Notes: generated from the sequence alone by a model not told the origin. A DNA stretch of 64,000 nucleotides from CAIKMD01 sp035605975 (GCA_035605975.1 DATNGG010000089.1:1-64000); one strand, 5' to 3'. Positions 26,517 through 35,294 are shown, counted from the first letter of the stretch. A program made the numbers and translations.

Positions 26517-27791
26517 TCAGTCGCCGCTGCCGACCTGCACCGCCGCCGGGCGGATGATGATGAACAAAGAGACGGTAATCGCGAAGAGAATGCTGACGGC
26601 GAGCAGCAGCGAATGGTGAATGCCGATCGCGCTGCCCAGCACGCCGACGCTGATGCCGGCGAAGCTGCGCAAGCCCATTTGCGCCATGCTGTAAAGGCCC
26701 AGCACCCGGCCGCGGATCGAGGCGGGCGCGTGCAGCTGCACGAGCGTCTGGTTCATCGAGTTGTAGGACAATTCGACAAAACCGGCGACGAACATCAAGC
26801 CCACCGCTACGGGGTAGGAGCGGGTCATGGCGAAGCTGCCGAGCGCGCAGCACCAGATCATCACCAGCACGAAGGGCGTGGCGAGGCGCGGCTGCAGCCA
26901 GCCGGTGCTTTCGAGCACGAGCCCCGCCAGCAGTGCGCCCGCCGCATCGGCGCTCAGCAGCACGCTGTAATAAAGCCCGGCATTGCCGTGGCCGAGATCG
27001 GCGGCGAATTCCGGCATCTGCGCCTGATAGCCATTGGCGACGAAGAAGGAAGCGCTGCCGGCCAGGAGAATCATCGCGGTGATGATGCGATTGTCGCGGA
27101 TGCCTTCGATGGTCATCAGCACATCGGCGAAGCCGCGCACCGGCCGCGGCGGCGGCCGGTCTTTCTGATAGCGCGGCCCGTAAGGCGCCTTCCACAGCCA
27201 GAGGAGAAGCGGCGCATAGAACACGACGTTGAGGAAAATTCCGTAAGCCGGGCCAAGGGCAAGGAGGATCGTTCCGCCGACTGCCGGCCCGGCGAGCAAT
27301 CCCAGATAGCGCGAGGTGGCGCTGAGCCGCACCGCGCTCGGCAGGCGCTCGCGGCCGACGATATCGTGCAGCAGGACTTGGCCGGGTGTTCCCCAGAAGA
27401 CGCTGGCGATACCGTGCACCGTCAGGATCACCACCGAGTGCCAGGCTTCGATCCATCCGGTGATGAACAGCACGCCCCAAGTCAAAGAGCACGACATGAA
27501 GAGCAGCATGCCGATCTGAATGAGGCGGCGCGAATCGTAGCGGTCGGCGAGCGCCCCCGCGAACACGCCGAAGAGCAAAGTCGGCAGCCAGTGCGAGAGC
27601 ACGGCGAAGCCGCCCAGCGCCGGCGAATGGAATTTCTGGAACACCATCCAATAGCTGATAACGTGCTCGATGCTGTCGGCCATCATCGCCAGCGCCGAGT
27701 AGATGAAATAGGCGCGGAACCCGGGATCGCGGAGCGCGGAAAAGGATGGCGCGCCCGGCCCGGCCTTGGCCTCGGGGCGGGATTGGCTCAT
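26517..27791 (-). CDS. MFS transporter (MFS_3/EntS-like)
   Basis: Inner-membrane transporter of 424 residues with about twelve hydrophobic helices. GALADRYDSRRL near residue 80 is the motif-A loop between helices 2 and 3. The sequence from ALRDPGFRAYF onward resembles the EntS/MFS_3 group, often exporters. I place the start at 27791 (MSQSRPEAKAG); an upstream in-frame ATG at 27896 adds non-conserved residues. It is 93 bases upstream of the Rieske gene and probably transcribed with it, so it may move the pathway's substrate or product. Confidence 0.82.
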   Translation of the reverse strand: MSQSRPEAKAGPGAPSFSALRDPGFRAYFIYSALAMMADSIEHVISYWMVFQKFHSPALGGFAVLSHWLPTLLFGVFAGALADRYDSRRLIQIGMLLFMSCSLTWGVLFITGWIEAWHSVVILTVHGIASVFWGTPGQVLLHDIVGRERLPSAVRLSATSRYLGLLAGPAVGGTILLALGPAYGIFLNVVFYAPLLLWLWKAPYGPRYQKDRPPPRPVRGFADVLMTIEGIRDNRIITAMILLAGSASFFVANGYQAQMPEFAADLGHGNAGLYYSVLLSADAAGALLAGLVLESTGWLQPRLATPFVLVMIWCCALGSFAMTRSYPVAVGLMFVAGFVELSYNSMNQTLVQLHAPASIRGRVLGLYSMAQMGLRSFAGISVGVLGSAIGIHHSLLLAVSILFAITVSLFIIIRPAAVQVGSGD

Positions 27792-27972
27792 TGGGGGCCG
27801 GCTGAACCGTGCGGAGGAGAGGCGCTGCGGCGGGAGGCGGGGTGCTGAAAGTGCATGGGCCAATCTAGCATGCGGGTCTTGCACCGCGTGCCGCAAAGAG
27901 CGGCCGAGGCCATTGCATGCCGCTCATAGCGGAGGAGGCCGCCGCGCGCGCCTGGCGGGGCTCAGAGCGCGA

Positions 27973-28542
27973 TCAGTGGCGATCCGTGTTGTTGGTCCGG
28001 CGGTCGCCCGCGAGCCAGCGGGCGAGGTCGGCATGCGCGCCCTTGCGGCGCTTGGCGTCGATCTGGGCGACATCGGGCGGATCGACGGTGAACTCGACTT
28101 TGAGCCCGTCGGGACTGGTGAGATAGAGCGATTGGCAATAGCCGTGATCGGTGACGCGGTGGGTAAGCCCATGCGCCTTGGCGCGCGCCAAAAGCTCGTC
28201 GAAGCTCGCCGCCGAGACTTTCAGCGCGACATGCCACCAGCCGCCGCCGGGCGGCAGGATCGCGCGTGCCGTCTCGTAAGCGTCGGCATCGGCGAATTGG
28301 AAGAAGGCGAGGGCGCCGCCATCGGCCAAGCCGAAGAAGGTGTGGCAGTAATCGACCTCGCGCGCGAAATCCGGGTGAAAGGTCCGCTCGCACCAGGTCG
28401 CGACCAGCGGCAGGCCGAGAATGTCCTCGAAGAAATGGCGGTTGACCTCCTGGTCCTTGACGACGAAGGCATGGTGGTGCAGCCGCAACGGCAGCTCGGA
28501 GAGGCGTTTGGTTTCGAGATCGCGCTGCAGCTCGTCGGGCAT
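27973..28542 (-). CDS. VOC-superfamily (glyoxalase/extradiol dioxygenase fold) protein
   Basis: A 189-residue protein with paired beta-alpha-beta-beta-beta modules. The first starts at LRLHHHAFVVKDQEVNRHFFEDILGLPLV and contains a metal-type histidine (parts LRLHHHAFVV and DILGLPLV). The second has GGWWHVALKVS and ends with SPDGLKVEFTVDPP, where the glutamate is a typical third ligand. These features fit glyoxalase, fosfomycin-type or ring-cleavage members; the activity is not determined. AGGAGG six bases before the ATG at 28542 fixes the start. It is divergent from the glutathione transferase gene at 28625, so the two probably share a control region. Confidence 0.82.
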   Translation of the reverse strand: MPDELQRDLETKRLSELPLRLHHHAFVVKDQEVNRHFFEDILGLPLVATWCERTFHPDFAREVDYCHTFFGLADGGALAFFQFADADAYETARAILPPGGGWWHVALKVSAASFDELLARAKAHGLTHRVTDHGYCQSLYLTSPDGLKVEFTVDPPDVAQIDAKRRKGAHADLARWLAGDRRTNNTDRH

Positions 28543-28565
28543 GCTCTGCCTCCTTCTCGTCGCGC

Positions 28566-28591
28566 TTGGACGAACCCGTCCATGATATAAC
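28566..28591 (+). promoter_or_regulatory. Candidate promoter/operator between VOC and GST genes
   Basis: The 82-base divergent gap holds TTGGAC (28566-28571), a small palindrome GGACG-AACC-CGTCC (28568-28581) and TATAAC (28586-28591). The -10-like hexamer is good, but the 14-base spacing to the -35-like hexamer is short, so this is tentative. Confidence 0.3.
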
Positions 28592-28624
28592 CACTCGCTG
28601 TTCAAGCAAATCGGAGGAACCGCC

Positions 28625-29341
28625 ATGCCCTATGAGCTTTATTACTGGCCCTCGACGCCCGGGCGCGGCGAGTTCATCCGCTTGGCGCTCGAAGAGGGGG
28701 GCGCGCCCTACCGGGATATCGCCCGTCGCAAGGGCGGCGTGGCAAAGATGATGCGGCTCATGAGCGAAGGGCGCCTCGCCCAGCCGGCTTTCGCGCCGCC
28801 GATCCTCAAGAATGGTCCGCTCGTGGTGTCTCAGACCGCCAATATCCTCCTTTATCTCGGGCGCCGCCTCGGCCTCGCGCCGAAGAGCGAAGCGGGAATG
28901 CTGTGGACCCACCAGCTCCAGCTCACCATCGCCGATTTCGTCGTCGAGATTCACGACACCCATCACCCGATCGGCTCGGGCCTCTATTACGAGGATCAAA
29001 AGCGCGAGGCGCGCCGCCGCGCCGAGGATTTCCGCAAGAACCGCATGCCGAAATATCTCGGCTATTTCGAGCGGGTGCTGGCCCGCAATCCGCAGGGGCC
29101 GTCCTGTCTCGTCGGCCGGCGCGTCACCTATGCCGATCTGTCGCTGTTCGAGATCGTGGCCGGGCTGCGCTACGCCTTCCCCGAGCGCATGGCGCGGCAG
29201 GCGCGGCGCTATCCGCACGTCATCGCCCTGCATGACCGGGTCGCCGCCCGGCCGCGCGTTGCGGCCTATCTCGCCTCGCCTCGCCGTCTGCCCTACGATC
29301 AGGTCGGGATTTTCCGCCACTACCCCGAATTGGACGGGTGA
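28625..29341 (+). CDS. Glutathione S-transferase family protein (first of three)
   Basis: Cytoplasmic thioredoxin-fold plus helical-domain protein of 238 residues. The start YELYYWPSTPGRGEFIRLALEE has the Tyr/Ser-type N-terminus of classical soluble transferases (alpha/mu/pi/sigma-like), and VSQTANILLYLG near residue 65 carries the SNAIL/TRAIL-like glutathione-binding motif. The C-terminal YADLSLFEIVAGLRYAFP contains the N-capping-box aspartate. CGGAGGAACC precedes the ATG. It heads a row of three different glutathione transferases with about 30-base gaps, pointing to glutathione-dependent processing of electrophilic aromatic compounds or quinones. Confidence 0.88.
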   Translation: MPYELYYWPSTPGRGEFIRLALEEGGAPYRDIARRKGGVAKMMRLMSEGRLAQPAFAPPILKNGPLVVSQTANILLYLGRRLGLAPKSEAGMLWTHQLQLTIADFVVEIHDTHHPIGSGLYYEDQKREARRRAEDFRKNRMPKYLGYFERVLARNPQGPSCLVGRRVTYADLSLFEIVAGLRYAFPERMARQARRYPHVIALHDRVAARPRVAAYLASPRRLPYDQVGIFRHYPELDG

Positions 29342-29371
29342 GTGGCGCGAAGCAAAAACGGAGGCGCGATC

Positions 29372-30346
29372 ATGGGTGTGCTCATCGAAGGCCAGTGGAG
29401 CGATCAGGAACTGCCGCAAGAGACCGGGGCGAGCGGCGCGTTTCAACGGATCGACAGCGTTTTTCGCAACCGCATCACCGCCGACGGCTCCTCGGGCTTC
29501 AAGGCGGAGGAGGGGCGCTACCATCTCTACGTCGCCTATGGCTGCCCCTGGGCGCATCGCACGCTGATCTTCCGCGCCCTCAAAAAGCTCGAAGGCGCGA
29601 TCAGCGTCTCGCATGCCATCCCCGGCCTCAAGGCGCAGGGCTGGACCTTCGAGGCCAATCCAGCCTTTCCCGAATGCGTGCCCGATACGGTGAACGGCTT
29701 TCACTATCTGCACGAGGCCTACAGCGCGTCGGAGCCGCGCTACACCGGCAAGGTCACGGTCCCGACGCTTTGGGACAAGAAGACGAAGCGCATCGTCAAC
29801 AACGAATCCTCCGAAATCATTCGCATGCTCAACAGCGAGTTCCGAGGAATCGCGGGCGACGACACCGATTATTATCCGGCACCGCTGCGCGCCGAGATCG
29901 ACCGTCTCAACGATGTGATCTATCGCACCGTCAACAACGGCGTCTATCGCTGCGGCTTCGCGCGCTCGCAGGAGGCTTACGAAGCCGCTTACGACGCGCT
30001 CTTTGCGACGCTCGACGAATTGGAGGCGCGGCTCGGCCGCCAGCGCTATCTCGTCGGCCATCAGATCACCGAAGCCGACTGGCGGCTCTTCCCGACGCTG
30101 GTGCGCTTCGATGTCGCTTACAATTCGCTGTTCAAATGCAACCGCCAGCGCATCGCGGATTTCCCGAATCTGCTCAACTATATGCGCGAGCTCTACCAGG
30201 TGCCGGGCATCGCCGCGACAGTGAAGCCGCGGCATTACGTGATCAACTACTGGTCGATCGCGCGCGTCAATCCGACCGGCATCATCCCCAAGGGCACGCC
30301 AGTCGATTACACCAAGCCGCATGACCGGGCACGGCTCGCCGCTTAG
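29372..30346 (+). CDS. Glutathionyl-hydroquinone reductase (Xi-class GST, YqjG/ECM4-like)
   Basis: Reduces glutathionyl-(hydro)quinones to hydroquinones, releasing glutathione disulfide. The 324-residue length and the YGCPWAHRTLIFRAL motif with the catalytic cysteine of the Xi class (Cys-Pro-Trp-Ala-His-Arg, near residue 63) are diagnostic. An adjacent NNESSEIIRMLNSEF segment and the C-terminal ADWRLFPTLVRFDVAY are also family features. The start is the ATG at 29372 with GGAGG upstream; an in-frame ATG at 29342 overlaps the previous stop region. Its presence implies quinone or hydroquinone conjugates in the metabolism of this cluster. Confidence 0.93.
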   Translation: MGVLIEGQWSDQELPQETGASGAFQRIDSVFRNRITADGSSGFKAEEGRYHLYVAYGCPWAHRTLIFRALKKLEGAISVSHAIPGLKAQGWTFEANPAFPECVPDTVNGFHYLHEAYSASEPRYTGKVTVPTLWDKKTKRIVNNESSEIIRMLNSEFRGIAGDDTDYYPAPLRAEIDRLNDVIYRTVNNGVYRCGFARSQEAYEAAYDALFATLDELEARLGRQRYLVGHQITEADWRLFPTLVRFDVAYNSLFKCNRQRIADFPNLLNYMRELYQVPGIAATVKPRHYVINYWSIARVNPTGIIPKGTPVDYTKPHDRARLAA

Positions 30347-30375
30347 CGCCCTCTCGCATTTTCAAAGGAGCAACC

Positions 30376-31164
30376 ATGCTCGAGCTCTATCACAGCATCA
30401 ATTCGGTCTGCGCGCAGAAGGTGCGGATCGCCCTGGCGGAGAAGGGCCTTCCTTGCATCGAGCACAACATGACCTTGCAGGGCGATCAGTTCGATCCGGC
30501 TTATCTGAAGCTCAACCCCAACGCCGTCGTCCCGACCCTCATCCATGACGGCCGTCCGGTGATCGAATCCTCCGTCATTCTTTATTATCTCGACGAGGCG
30601 TTTCCGGCGCATCCGCTGATGCCGCGCGACCCGCATGATCGTGCGACGGTGCGGCTCTTCAACAAGCGGATCGACGAATACGTGCATACCGCTTGCATGA
30701 CGCTCTCCTTCGCCACTTGCTTTCGCAGCCGCATGCAGCGCATGAGCGAAGCGGCGCGCGAGGCGGAATTCGCCAAATCGCCCAATCCCAAGCGCAGCGA
30801 CATCAAGCGCGACGTGACGGCGCATGGGCTGCAATCGCATTACGCGGTCGATGCGGTCGCGCAGCACGAAAAGCTCCTCGCCGCCATGGAGCAAGCGCTC
30901 GAAGGCCGGCGCTTTCTCGCCGGCGATGATTACTCGCTCGCCGATATCGGCGTGCTGCCCTATGTGCTGCGGCTCGAGCTGGTCAACCTCGCGCGCATGT
31001 GGGATCGGCGTCCGGGCGTCGCCGCCTGGTGGGAGCGGGTGAAGGCTCGGCCTTCGACCGCAGAGACGATCCTGAAGCGCATGACCGACAAGGATTGGGC
31101 GCCGTTCAAGGGGATCGAATCCGATCCCTGGCCGCAGGTGCAAAAGCTGCTCGATGCCGCGTGA
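30376..31164 (+). CDS. Glutathione S-transferase family protein with N-terminal Cys (third of three)
   Basis: A 262-residue transferase. Its start, LELYHSINSVCAQKVRIALAEKG, shown as LYHSINSVCAQKVRIAL, has SVC in place of the Ser/Tyr of common classes. Such a cysteine occurs in beta/omega/zeta-like and dehalogenase (PcpC-type) proteins. NPNAVVPTLIHDGRPVIESSVILYYLDE is the glutathione-binding half (cis-Pro in VVPTL, ES in IESSVI). A reductive, isomerising or dehalogenating thiol reaction is possible; the substrate is unknown. AAAGGAG precedes the start. The stop overlaps the next start (GTGA). Confidence 0.88.
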   Translation: MLELYHSINSVCAQKVRIALAEKGLPCIEHNMTLQGDQFDPAYLKLNPNAVVPTLIHDGRPVIESSVILYYLDEAFPAHPLMPRDPHDRATVRLFNKRIDEYVHTACMTLSFATCFRSRMQRMSEAAREAEFAKSPNPKRSDIKRDVTAHGLQSHYAVDAVAQHEKLLAAMEQALEGRRFLAGDDYSLADIGVLPYVLRLELVNLARMWDRRPGVAAWWERVKARPSTAETILKRMTDKDWAPFKGIESDPWPQVQKLLDAA

Positions 31165-31928
31165 ACGCCGCCGAATTGCGCCGGTGCCTCTCGGCCTTTC
31201 TCGTGGTCATCGGCCTGCCGCTGCTCGTGAGCGCCTGCGTGTTCGGGCGTGACGGCGGCGTTCCGTGGTACGAGGCGCGGCGCGATCCTTCGGGCCTTGC
31301 GCCCGATCCGGCGACGACGCACGAGGCGGTGATCCAGGTCTATGCGGCGCGCGCCGTCGCCTGGCGCGGCATCTTCGCCGTCCATACCTGGATCGTGGTC
31401 AAGCCGACCGACGCGCTGCGCTTTACCCGCTACGAGGTCCTGGGCTTCGGCGTTTCGGAGGGCGCGCCGGCGATCCGCATCGATCGCACGGGCCCGGACA
31501 ATTACTGGTTCGGCGCTGCGCCCATGCTGCTGCTCGATCGCCGCGGGCCCGGCGCGGACCGGCTGATCGAGGCGATTCGCGCCGCGGTCGCGTCCTATCC
31601 TTACCCCAACACCTATCACGCCTGGCCCGGTCCCAACAGCAACAGCTTCACCGCCTATATCGCGCGCAAGGTGCCGGGGCTGGGCTTGGAATTGCCCTCG
31701 AACGCGGTCGGCAAGGATTATCTACCGGGCGGCGCCGTCTTCGCCGCCGCCCCCAGCGCCACTGGTTATCAGCTCTCGCTTTTCGGCCTTCTCGGCGTGC
31801 TGGTGGCGCGCGCCGAGGGCATCGAGGTCAATTTGCTCGGCCTCGATCTCGGCTTCGGTTTCGCACCGCCGGCCGTGAAGCTGCCCGGCATCGGCGGCAT
31901 TCCGGCGCGCACCGCCTCGGCGACGTAA
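31161..31928 (+). CDS. DUF3750 family probable lipoprotein
   Basis: A 255-residue protein beginning at GTG 31161, which overlaps the preceding stop. The N-terminus (RRCLSAFLVVIGLPLLVSAC) is a signal sequence ending in a lipobox VSAC at residues 23-26, so it is likely a membrane-anchored lipoprotein. The WRGIFAVHTWIVVKP and NTYHAWPGPNSNSF segments are the recognisable DUF3750 blocks. The family has no established function. Coupling to the glutathione transferases may be operon position only. Confidence 0.8.
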   Translation: MNAAELRRCLSAFLVVIGLPLLVSACVFGRDGGVPWYEARRDPSGLAPDPATTHEAVIQVYAARAVAWRGIFAVHTWIVVKPTDALRFTRYEVLGFGVSEGAPAIRIDRTGPDNYWFGAAPMLLLDRRGPGADRLIEAIRAAVASYPYPNTYHAWPGPNSNSFTAYIARKVPGLGLELPSNAVGKDYLPGGAVFAAAPSATGYQLSLFGLLGVLVARAEGIEVNLLGLDLGFGFAPPAVKLPGIGGIPARTASAT

Positions 31929-32007
31929 CGCGCGCCCCAATCGAGGCGGCTTGACGCGGGCTTTGCTATCCTATCCCATCGTGAAGCAAACGGGTCGGGA
32001 GGAAAAC

Positions 32008-32778
32008 ATGGACGAGGTAAGAATTGCGGAGGCGATCGGCGCCAGCCTGGAGCGCGAACTCGACAAGCTCGCCAAAGCCGGGCGCATCTTGGAGCTCAAC
32101 GGCCATGGCGACCGCATCTTCGGCCACATCGCACTGCGCGATCCCGAGGGCCGCGGCTTTTGGCTGAAGCGCCACCACATCTCGCTGGGCGAGCTGTTCG
32201 ATCACCGCGATTTCATCCTCGTCGCTTTCGACGGCAAGCAGCTTGCGGGCTCCGGCCGCCGCCACAGCGAATGGCCGATCCATGCCGAGATTTTCCGCGC
32301 GCGTCCCGATCTCAATGCCTCGGCGCATACGCATCCCTTCTATTCGGTGATCTACAGCGCGACGGCGAAGCCGCTGGGCTCGATCTCGGGTCCGGGCAAA
32401 CCGCCGCCGCGCTTTGGCGGCACCTCCGAATATATCGACACGCCGGAGCTCGGCCGGAGCCTTGCCGCCTCGCTCGGCAAGGACGCGAAGGTCGCGATCA
32501 TGCGCCATCACGGCGTCATCTTTGCCGGGCGCAGCATCGAGGAGATGGTTTTGAACGGCATCGATGTGGAGCATCGCTGCCGCCAGATGCTGACCGTCGC
32601 GAGCGCGAGCGCAGGGCTGCCCTTCGAATGGCCGGACGATGCCGAGCTGCAGCGCAAGTTCGGCGATGAATCGAAGCGGGTCGGAGGCAGCAACGCGCAA
32701 TGGGATTATTTTTGCCGCGTTCTCGCCCGCGCCGAGGCGCAGGGCGATCCGCGCCTCTCCGGCCGGTGCCTGCTGTGA
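32008..32778 (+). CDS. Class II aldolase/adducin family protein
   Basis: Metal-dependent aldolase or dehydratase fold of 256 residues. Metal-site histidines are visible in SAHTHPFYSV (about residue 100) and RHHGVIFAGRS (about 170), the pattern of fuculose-phosphate aldolase relatives. The protein contains ILELNGHGDRIFGHIALR near the start. ATG at 32008 has GGGAGGAAAAC directly upstream, deciding against an in-frame ATG at 31951. The stop overlaps the GTG of the FAH-family gene. Together the two suggest cleavage of a hydroxy-keto acid from ring fission (inference); in several aromatic pathways such proteins act as decarboxylases or hydratases. Confidence 0.88.
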   Translation: MDEVRIAEAIGASLERELDKLAKAGRILELNGHGDRIFGHIALRDPEGRGFWLKRHHISLGELFDHRDFILVAFDGKQLAGSGRRHSEWPIHAEIFRARPDLNASAHTHPFYSVIYSATAKPLGSISGPGKPPPRFGGTSEYIDTPELGRSLAASLGKDAKVAIMRHHGVIFAGRSIEEMVLNGIDVEHRCRQMLTVASASAGLPFEWPDDAELQRKFGDESKRVGGSNAQWDYFCRVLARAEAQGDPRLSGRCLL

Positions 32779-33725
32779 GCGCGGCGTTTCGCCTGGCGAC
32801 GGTGTCGAGCGCGGGCAGCCCGCGCTTCGTCGCCCTGGTGATCGACGACAAATCTGTCGCCCTCAACGCGGTGCTGCCGCATGTCGCGGCGGCGCAGAAA
32901 GCGCCGATCCCATCGGACACCATGCTCGGCCTGCTCGGGGCGTGGGAGCGCAGCTTCGAGGTGCTGAGCGAGGCCGCGGCGCTGCTGGGCAAAGCGGGGC
33001 TCGATGACAAGCGCTGGGCCGATGCCGTCGTGCCGGTGAGCGCCGTGAGGATTCACGCGCCGATCGCGCGCCCGCCGAAGATGTTCTACGCCGCGATCAA
33101 TTATCCGCGGCCCGACCGGCCGCCGAAGAAGGACGATGGCGTCGTGCGCCGGCCCTATATGTTCGAGAAGACGGCGAGCTGCGTCACCGGCCCTTATGAC
33201 GATGTCGCCAAGCCCAAGGGCTATGACGATATCGATGGCGAGGTCGAGCTCGGCGTCGTCATTGGCAAGCGCGGCAAGAACATCCCGGTCGAGCGGGCGA
33301 TGGAGCATGTCGCCGGCTTCATGATCTGCAACGATCTCACCGTGCGGAATTTCCGCGTGCAGGGCGAGTTGCCGGTGCCCGGTCCCGACTGGCTCGGCAG
33401 CAAATGCTGGGACAATTTCGCGCCGATCGGGCCTTACCTCGTGCCGCGGCAATTCGTGCCCGATTGCCGCAATCTGCGCTTGACGCTCAAAGTGAATGGC
33501 GAGACGCGGCAGGACGGCAACACGCACGACATGATCCATTCGCCGGAGACGCAAGTCGCCTTCATGTCGAACCAGATGACGCTCGAGCCCGGAGATGTCA
33601 TTTCGACCGGCACGCCCAACGGCATCGGCATCTATACCGGCGTCTTCATCAAGGCCGGCGATCTCATCGAATGCGAGATCGACGGACTCGGCGTGCAGCG
33701 CAACCGGCTGGTTGCGGCTCGCTAG
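32775..33725 (+). CDS. Fumarylacetoacetate hydrolase (FAH) family protein
   Basis: Metal-dependent hydrolase, hydratase or decarboxylase of ring-cleavage products, 316 residues. Metal ligands are in DGEVELGVVIGKRG (two glutamates, about 155-160) and FMICNDLTVRNFR (aspartate, about 187). STGTPNGIGIYTG near residue 277 is the conserved C-terminal block. The start is GTG 32775 (VSAAFRLATV), overlapping the aldolase stop; a longer frame from 32700 reads out of the aldolase gene and is not used. Relatives open acylpyruvates or decarboxylate oxopentene tricarboxylates; which applies here is open. Confidence 0.9.
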   Translation: MSAAFRLATVSSAGSPRFVALVIDDKSVALNAVLPHVAAAQKAPIPSDTMLGLLGAWERSFEVLSEAAALLGKAGLDDKRWADAVVPVSAVRIHAPIARPPKMFYAAINYPRPDRPPKKDDGVVRRPYMFEKTASCVTGPYDDVAKPKGYDDIDGEVELGVVIGKRGKNIPVERAMEHVAGFMICNDLTVRNFRVQGELPVPGPDWLGSKCWDNFAPIGPYLVPRQFVPDCRNLRLTLKVNGETRQDGNTHDMIHSPETQVAFMSNQMTLEPGDVISTGTPNGIGIYTGVFIKAGDLIECEIDGLGVQRNRLVAAR

Positions 33726-33739
33726 GCGCGGCGGCGCTC

Positions 33740-34123
33740 ATGGCGACGAAGCGCGATCGCCGGCCGCCCGCCGCCATCGGCCATGTGTTCTTTGCCGCAT
33801 CGAATGCCGGCGAAGCAGCGCAATGGTTCGAGACGGTGGGGCTGCGGCCGATCGCGAGCGATGAGGATTTCGCCGTGCTCGAGCTGCGCGGCGGAACCCA
33901 TCTCGTGGTGACGCAGGCGGCGCGCCGGCCGCGGCCGGGTCGGGAAGCGCCCTTCGATCTGATGGTCGACGACATCGACGCGGCGCGCCGCAAATTCGCC
34001 GCGCGAGGGCTGAAGCCGTCGCGCCTGCGGCGCGGGACAATCCACGACGAATTCACCCTCGTCGGACCGGACGGTTATCGCGTGACGATCCTGTCATCGC
34101 ATGCGGGACGGCGCGCGGTCTAG
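33740..34123 (+). CDS. VOC-superfamily small protein
   Basis: A 127-residue single-module-pair glyoxalase-like protein. IGHVFFAASNAGEAAQWFE at the start has the metal-site histidine position, FAVLELRGGTHLVV the central glutamate region and DGYRVTILSSH the C-terminal strand; the usual last glutamate is replaced by threonine, so metal binding may be altered. Gap to the FAH gene is 14 bases. The function is not determinable from sequence. Confidence 0.72.
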   Translation: MATKRDRRPPAAIGHVFFAASNAGEAAQWFETVGLRPIASDEDFAVLELRGGTHLVVTQAARRPRPGREAPFDLMVDDIDAARRKFAARGLKPSRLRRGTIHDEFTLVGPDGYRVTILSSHAGRRAV

Positions 34124-34193
34124 GATCGGGTATCCCGGACAAGGAGGGCGGCGAAACGCCGCCCGCGCGTGATTGGGATAAGCAGAGGGCGGA

Positions 34194-35294
34194 ATGAGCG
34201 GCAATGAGGATTGGTTCGATCTCGGCTCGGCGGTCGAATTGTCGCGCACTCAGGTTCAGCGCGTCGTCGTAAGAAACATCCCGATCGCCCTGTCCTGCGT
34301 CAACGGTGTCTTCGGCGCGGTCTCAAACATATGCAATCATGCCGGCGGCCCTCTGAGCGAGGGGTCGCTCGATGGCGCGTTCCTCGTCTGCCCCTGGCAC
34401 CACTGGAAATTCGATCGCCGCAGCGGCGCGGGCGAGCCTGGGTTCGAGGAAGACTGCGTGCCGTCATGGCCTGTGAAAGTCGAAGCCGGCCGCGTGCTCG
34501 TCAACCTCGCCGCCGGGACACCCCGCAACCGCAAGCCCCATCCGGCTCACCCGCTGGAGCGCGAGCCGGAGCGCGTGCCCGGACCGCTTCGTTTGGCTGG
34601 GATCGCAACCAGCGTGATGGATGAAGCCTATCCGCGCTTTTCGGGCTCCGATCATTTGCTGGAGCGCGCTCTCGAAGCTGGAACGGCGCAAGGCGCCGAA
34701 ACGCGACTCATTCGTCTCAATACGCTCAACTTCCGCGCTTGCGAGGGCTATTACTCGAAATCGGCGCAGGCTTGCACCTGGCCGTGCTCCATCACCCAGA
34801 TGGATGAAAGCGACCAGATGGACCAGGTCTACGAAGCGCTCGTCCATTGGGCCGACGCCATCATCGTCGCGACGCCGATCCGTTGGGGCGCCGCGTCATC
34901 GCTGTATTTCAGGATGGCCGAACGGCTCAATTGCGTGCAGAACGCAATTACCACGCGCAACAACGTGCTGATCCGCAACAAGGTAGCCGGCTTCATCATC
35001 GTTGGCGGCCAGGACAATATCCAATCGGTCGCGGGCCAGATGCTCGGGTTCTTTGCCGAGCTCGGCTTTCTTTTTCCGCAATTTCCCTATGTGGCGCATT
35101 CGCGCGGCTGGTCGCATGAAGACATGGAGCGCAATGTGGAAATTCTGCGCTCGAGCGAAGAACTCAAGGAAGGCGCGGCGGAACTTGCCGAGCGCTGCCT
35201 CGCTTTCGCGCGCCGCCTCATCGATTCACACGAAATGACGCCCGAACACATCATGCGCGGCGGACGCAAGGCGCATCCGCTCGACATGGCCTGA
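34194..35294 (+). CDS. Rieske [2Fe-2S] domain fused to flavodoxin-like NAD(P)H reductase
   Basis: A 366-residue two-domain redox protein. Residues 1-110 are a Rieske ferredoxin with Cys47-X-His49 (NICNHAGGPL) and Cys66-X2-His69 (VCPWHHWKFD). A proline/arginine-rich linker (110-130) leads to a flavodoxin/FMN-reductase fold (about 132-350), with the nucleotide strand LRLAGIATSVMDE and VATPIRWGAASS. Three more cysteines lie in FRACEGYYSKSAQACTWPCS (183, 194, 198). The protein may pass electrons from NAD(P)H through FMN to a Rieske centre and on to an oxygenase, i.e. work as a self-contained reductase (inference). Seventy bases follow the VOC gene. No oxygenase is adjacent, but two Rieske oxygenases elsewhere in the window lack reductase genes. 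Confidence 0.87.
   Translation: MSGNEDWFDLGSAVELSRTQVQRVVVRNIPIALSCVNGVFGAVSNICNHAGGPLSEGSLDGAFLVCPWHHWKFDRRSGAGEPGFEEDCVPSWPVKVEAGRVLVNLAAGTPRNRKPHPAHPLEREPERVPGPLRLAGIATSVMDEAYPRFSGSDHLLERALEAGTAQGAETRLIRLNTLNFRACEGYYSKSAQACTWPCSITQMDESDQMDQVYEALVHWADAIIVATPIRWGAASSLYFRMAERLNCVQNAITTRNNVLIRNKVAGFIIVGGQDNIQSVAGQMLGFFAELGFLFPQFPYVAHSRGWSHEDMERNVEILRSSEELKEGAAELAERCLAFARRLIDSHEMTPEHIMRGGRKAHPLDMA

Noticed and set aside
31161..31928. A longer DUF3750 gene starting inside the third glutathione transferase
   Set aside because: The in-frame ATG at 30999 lies in another gene; the GTG at 31161 gives a signal peptide with lipobox.
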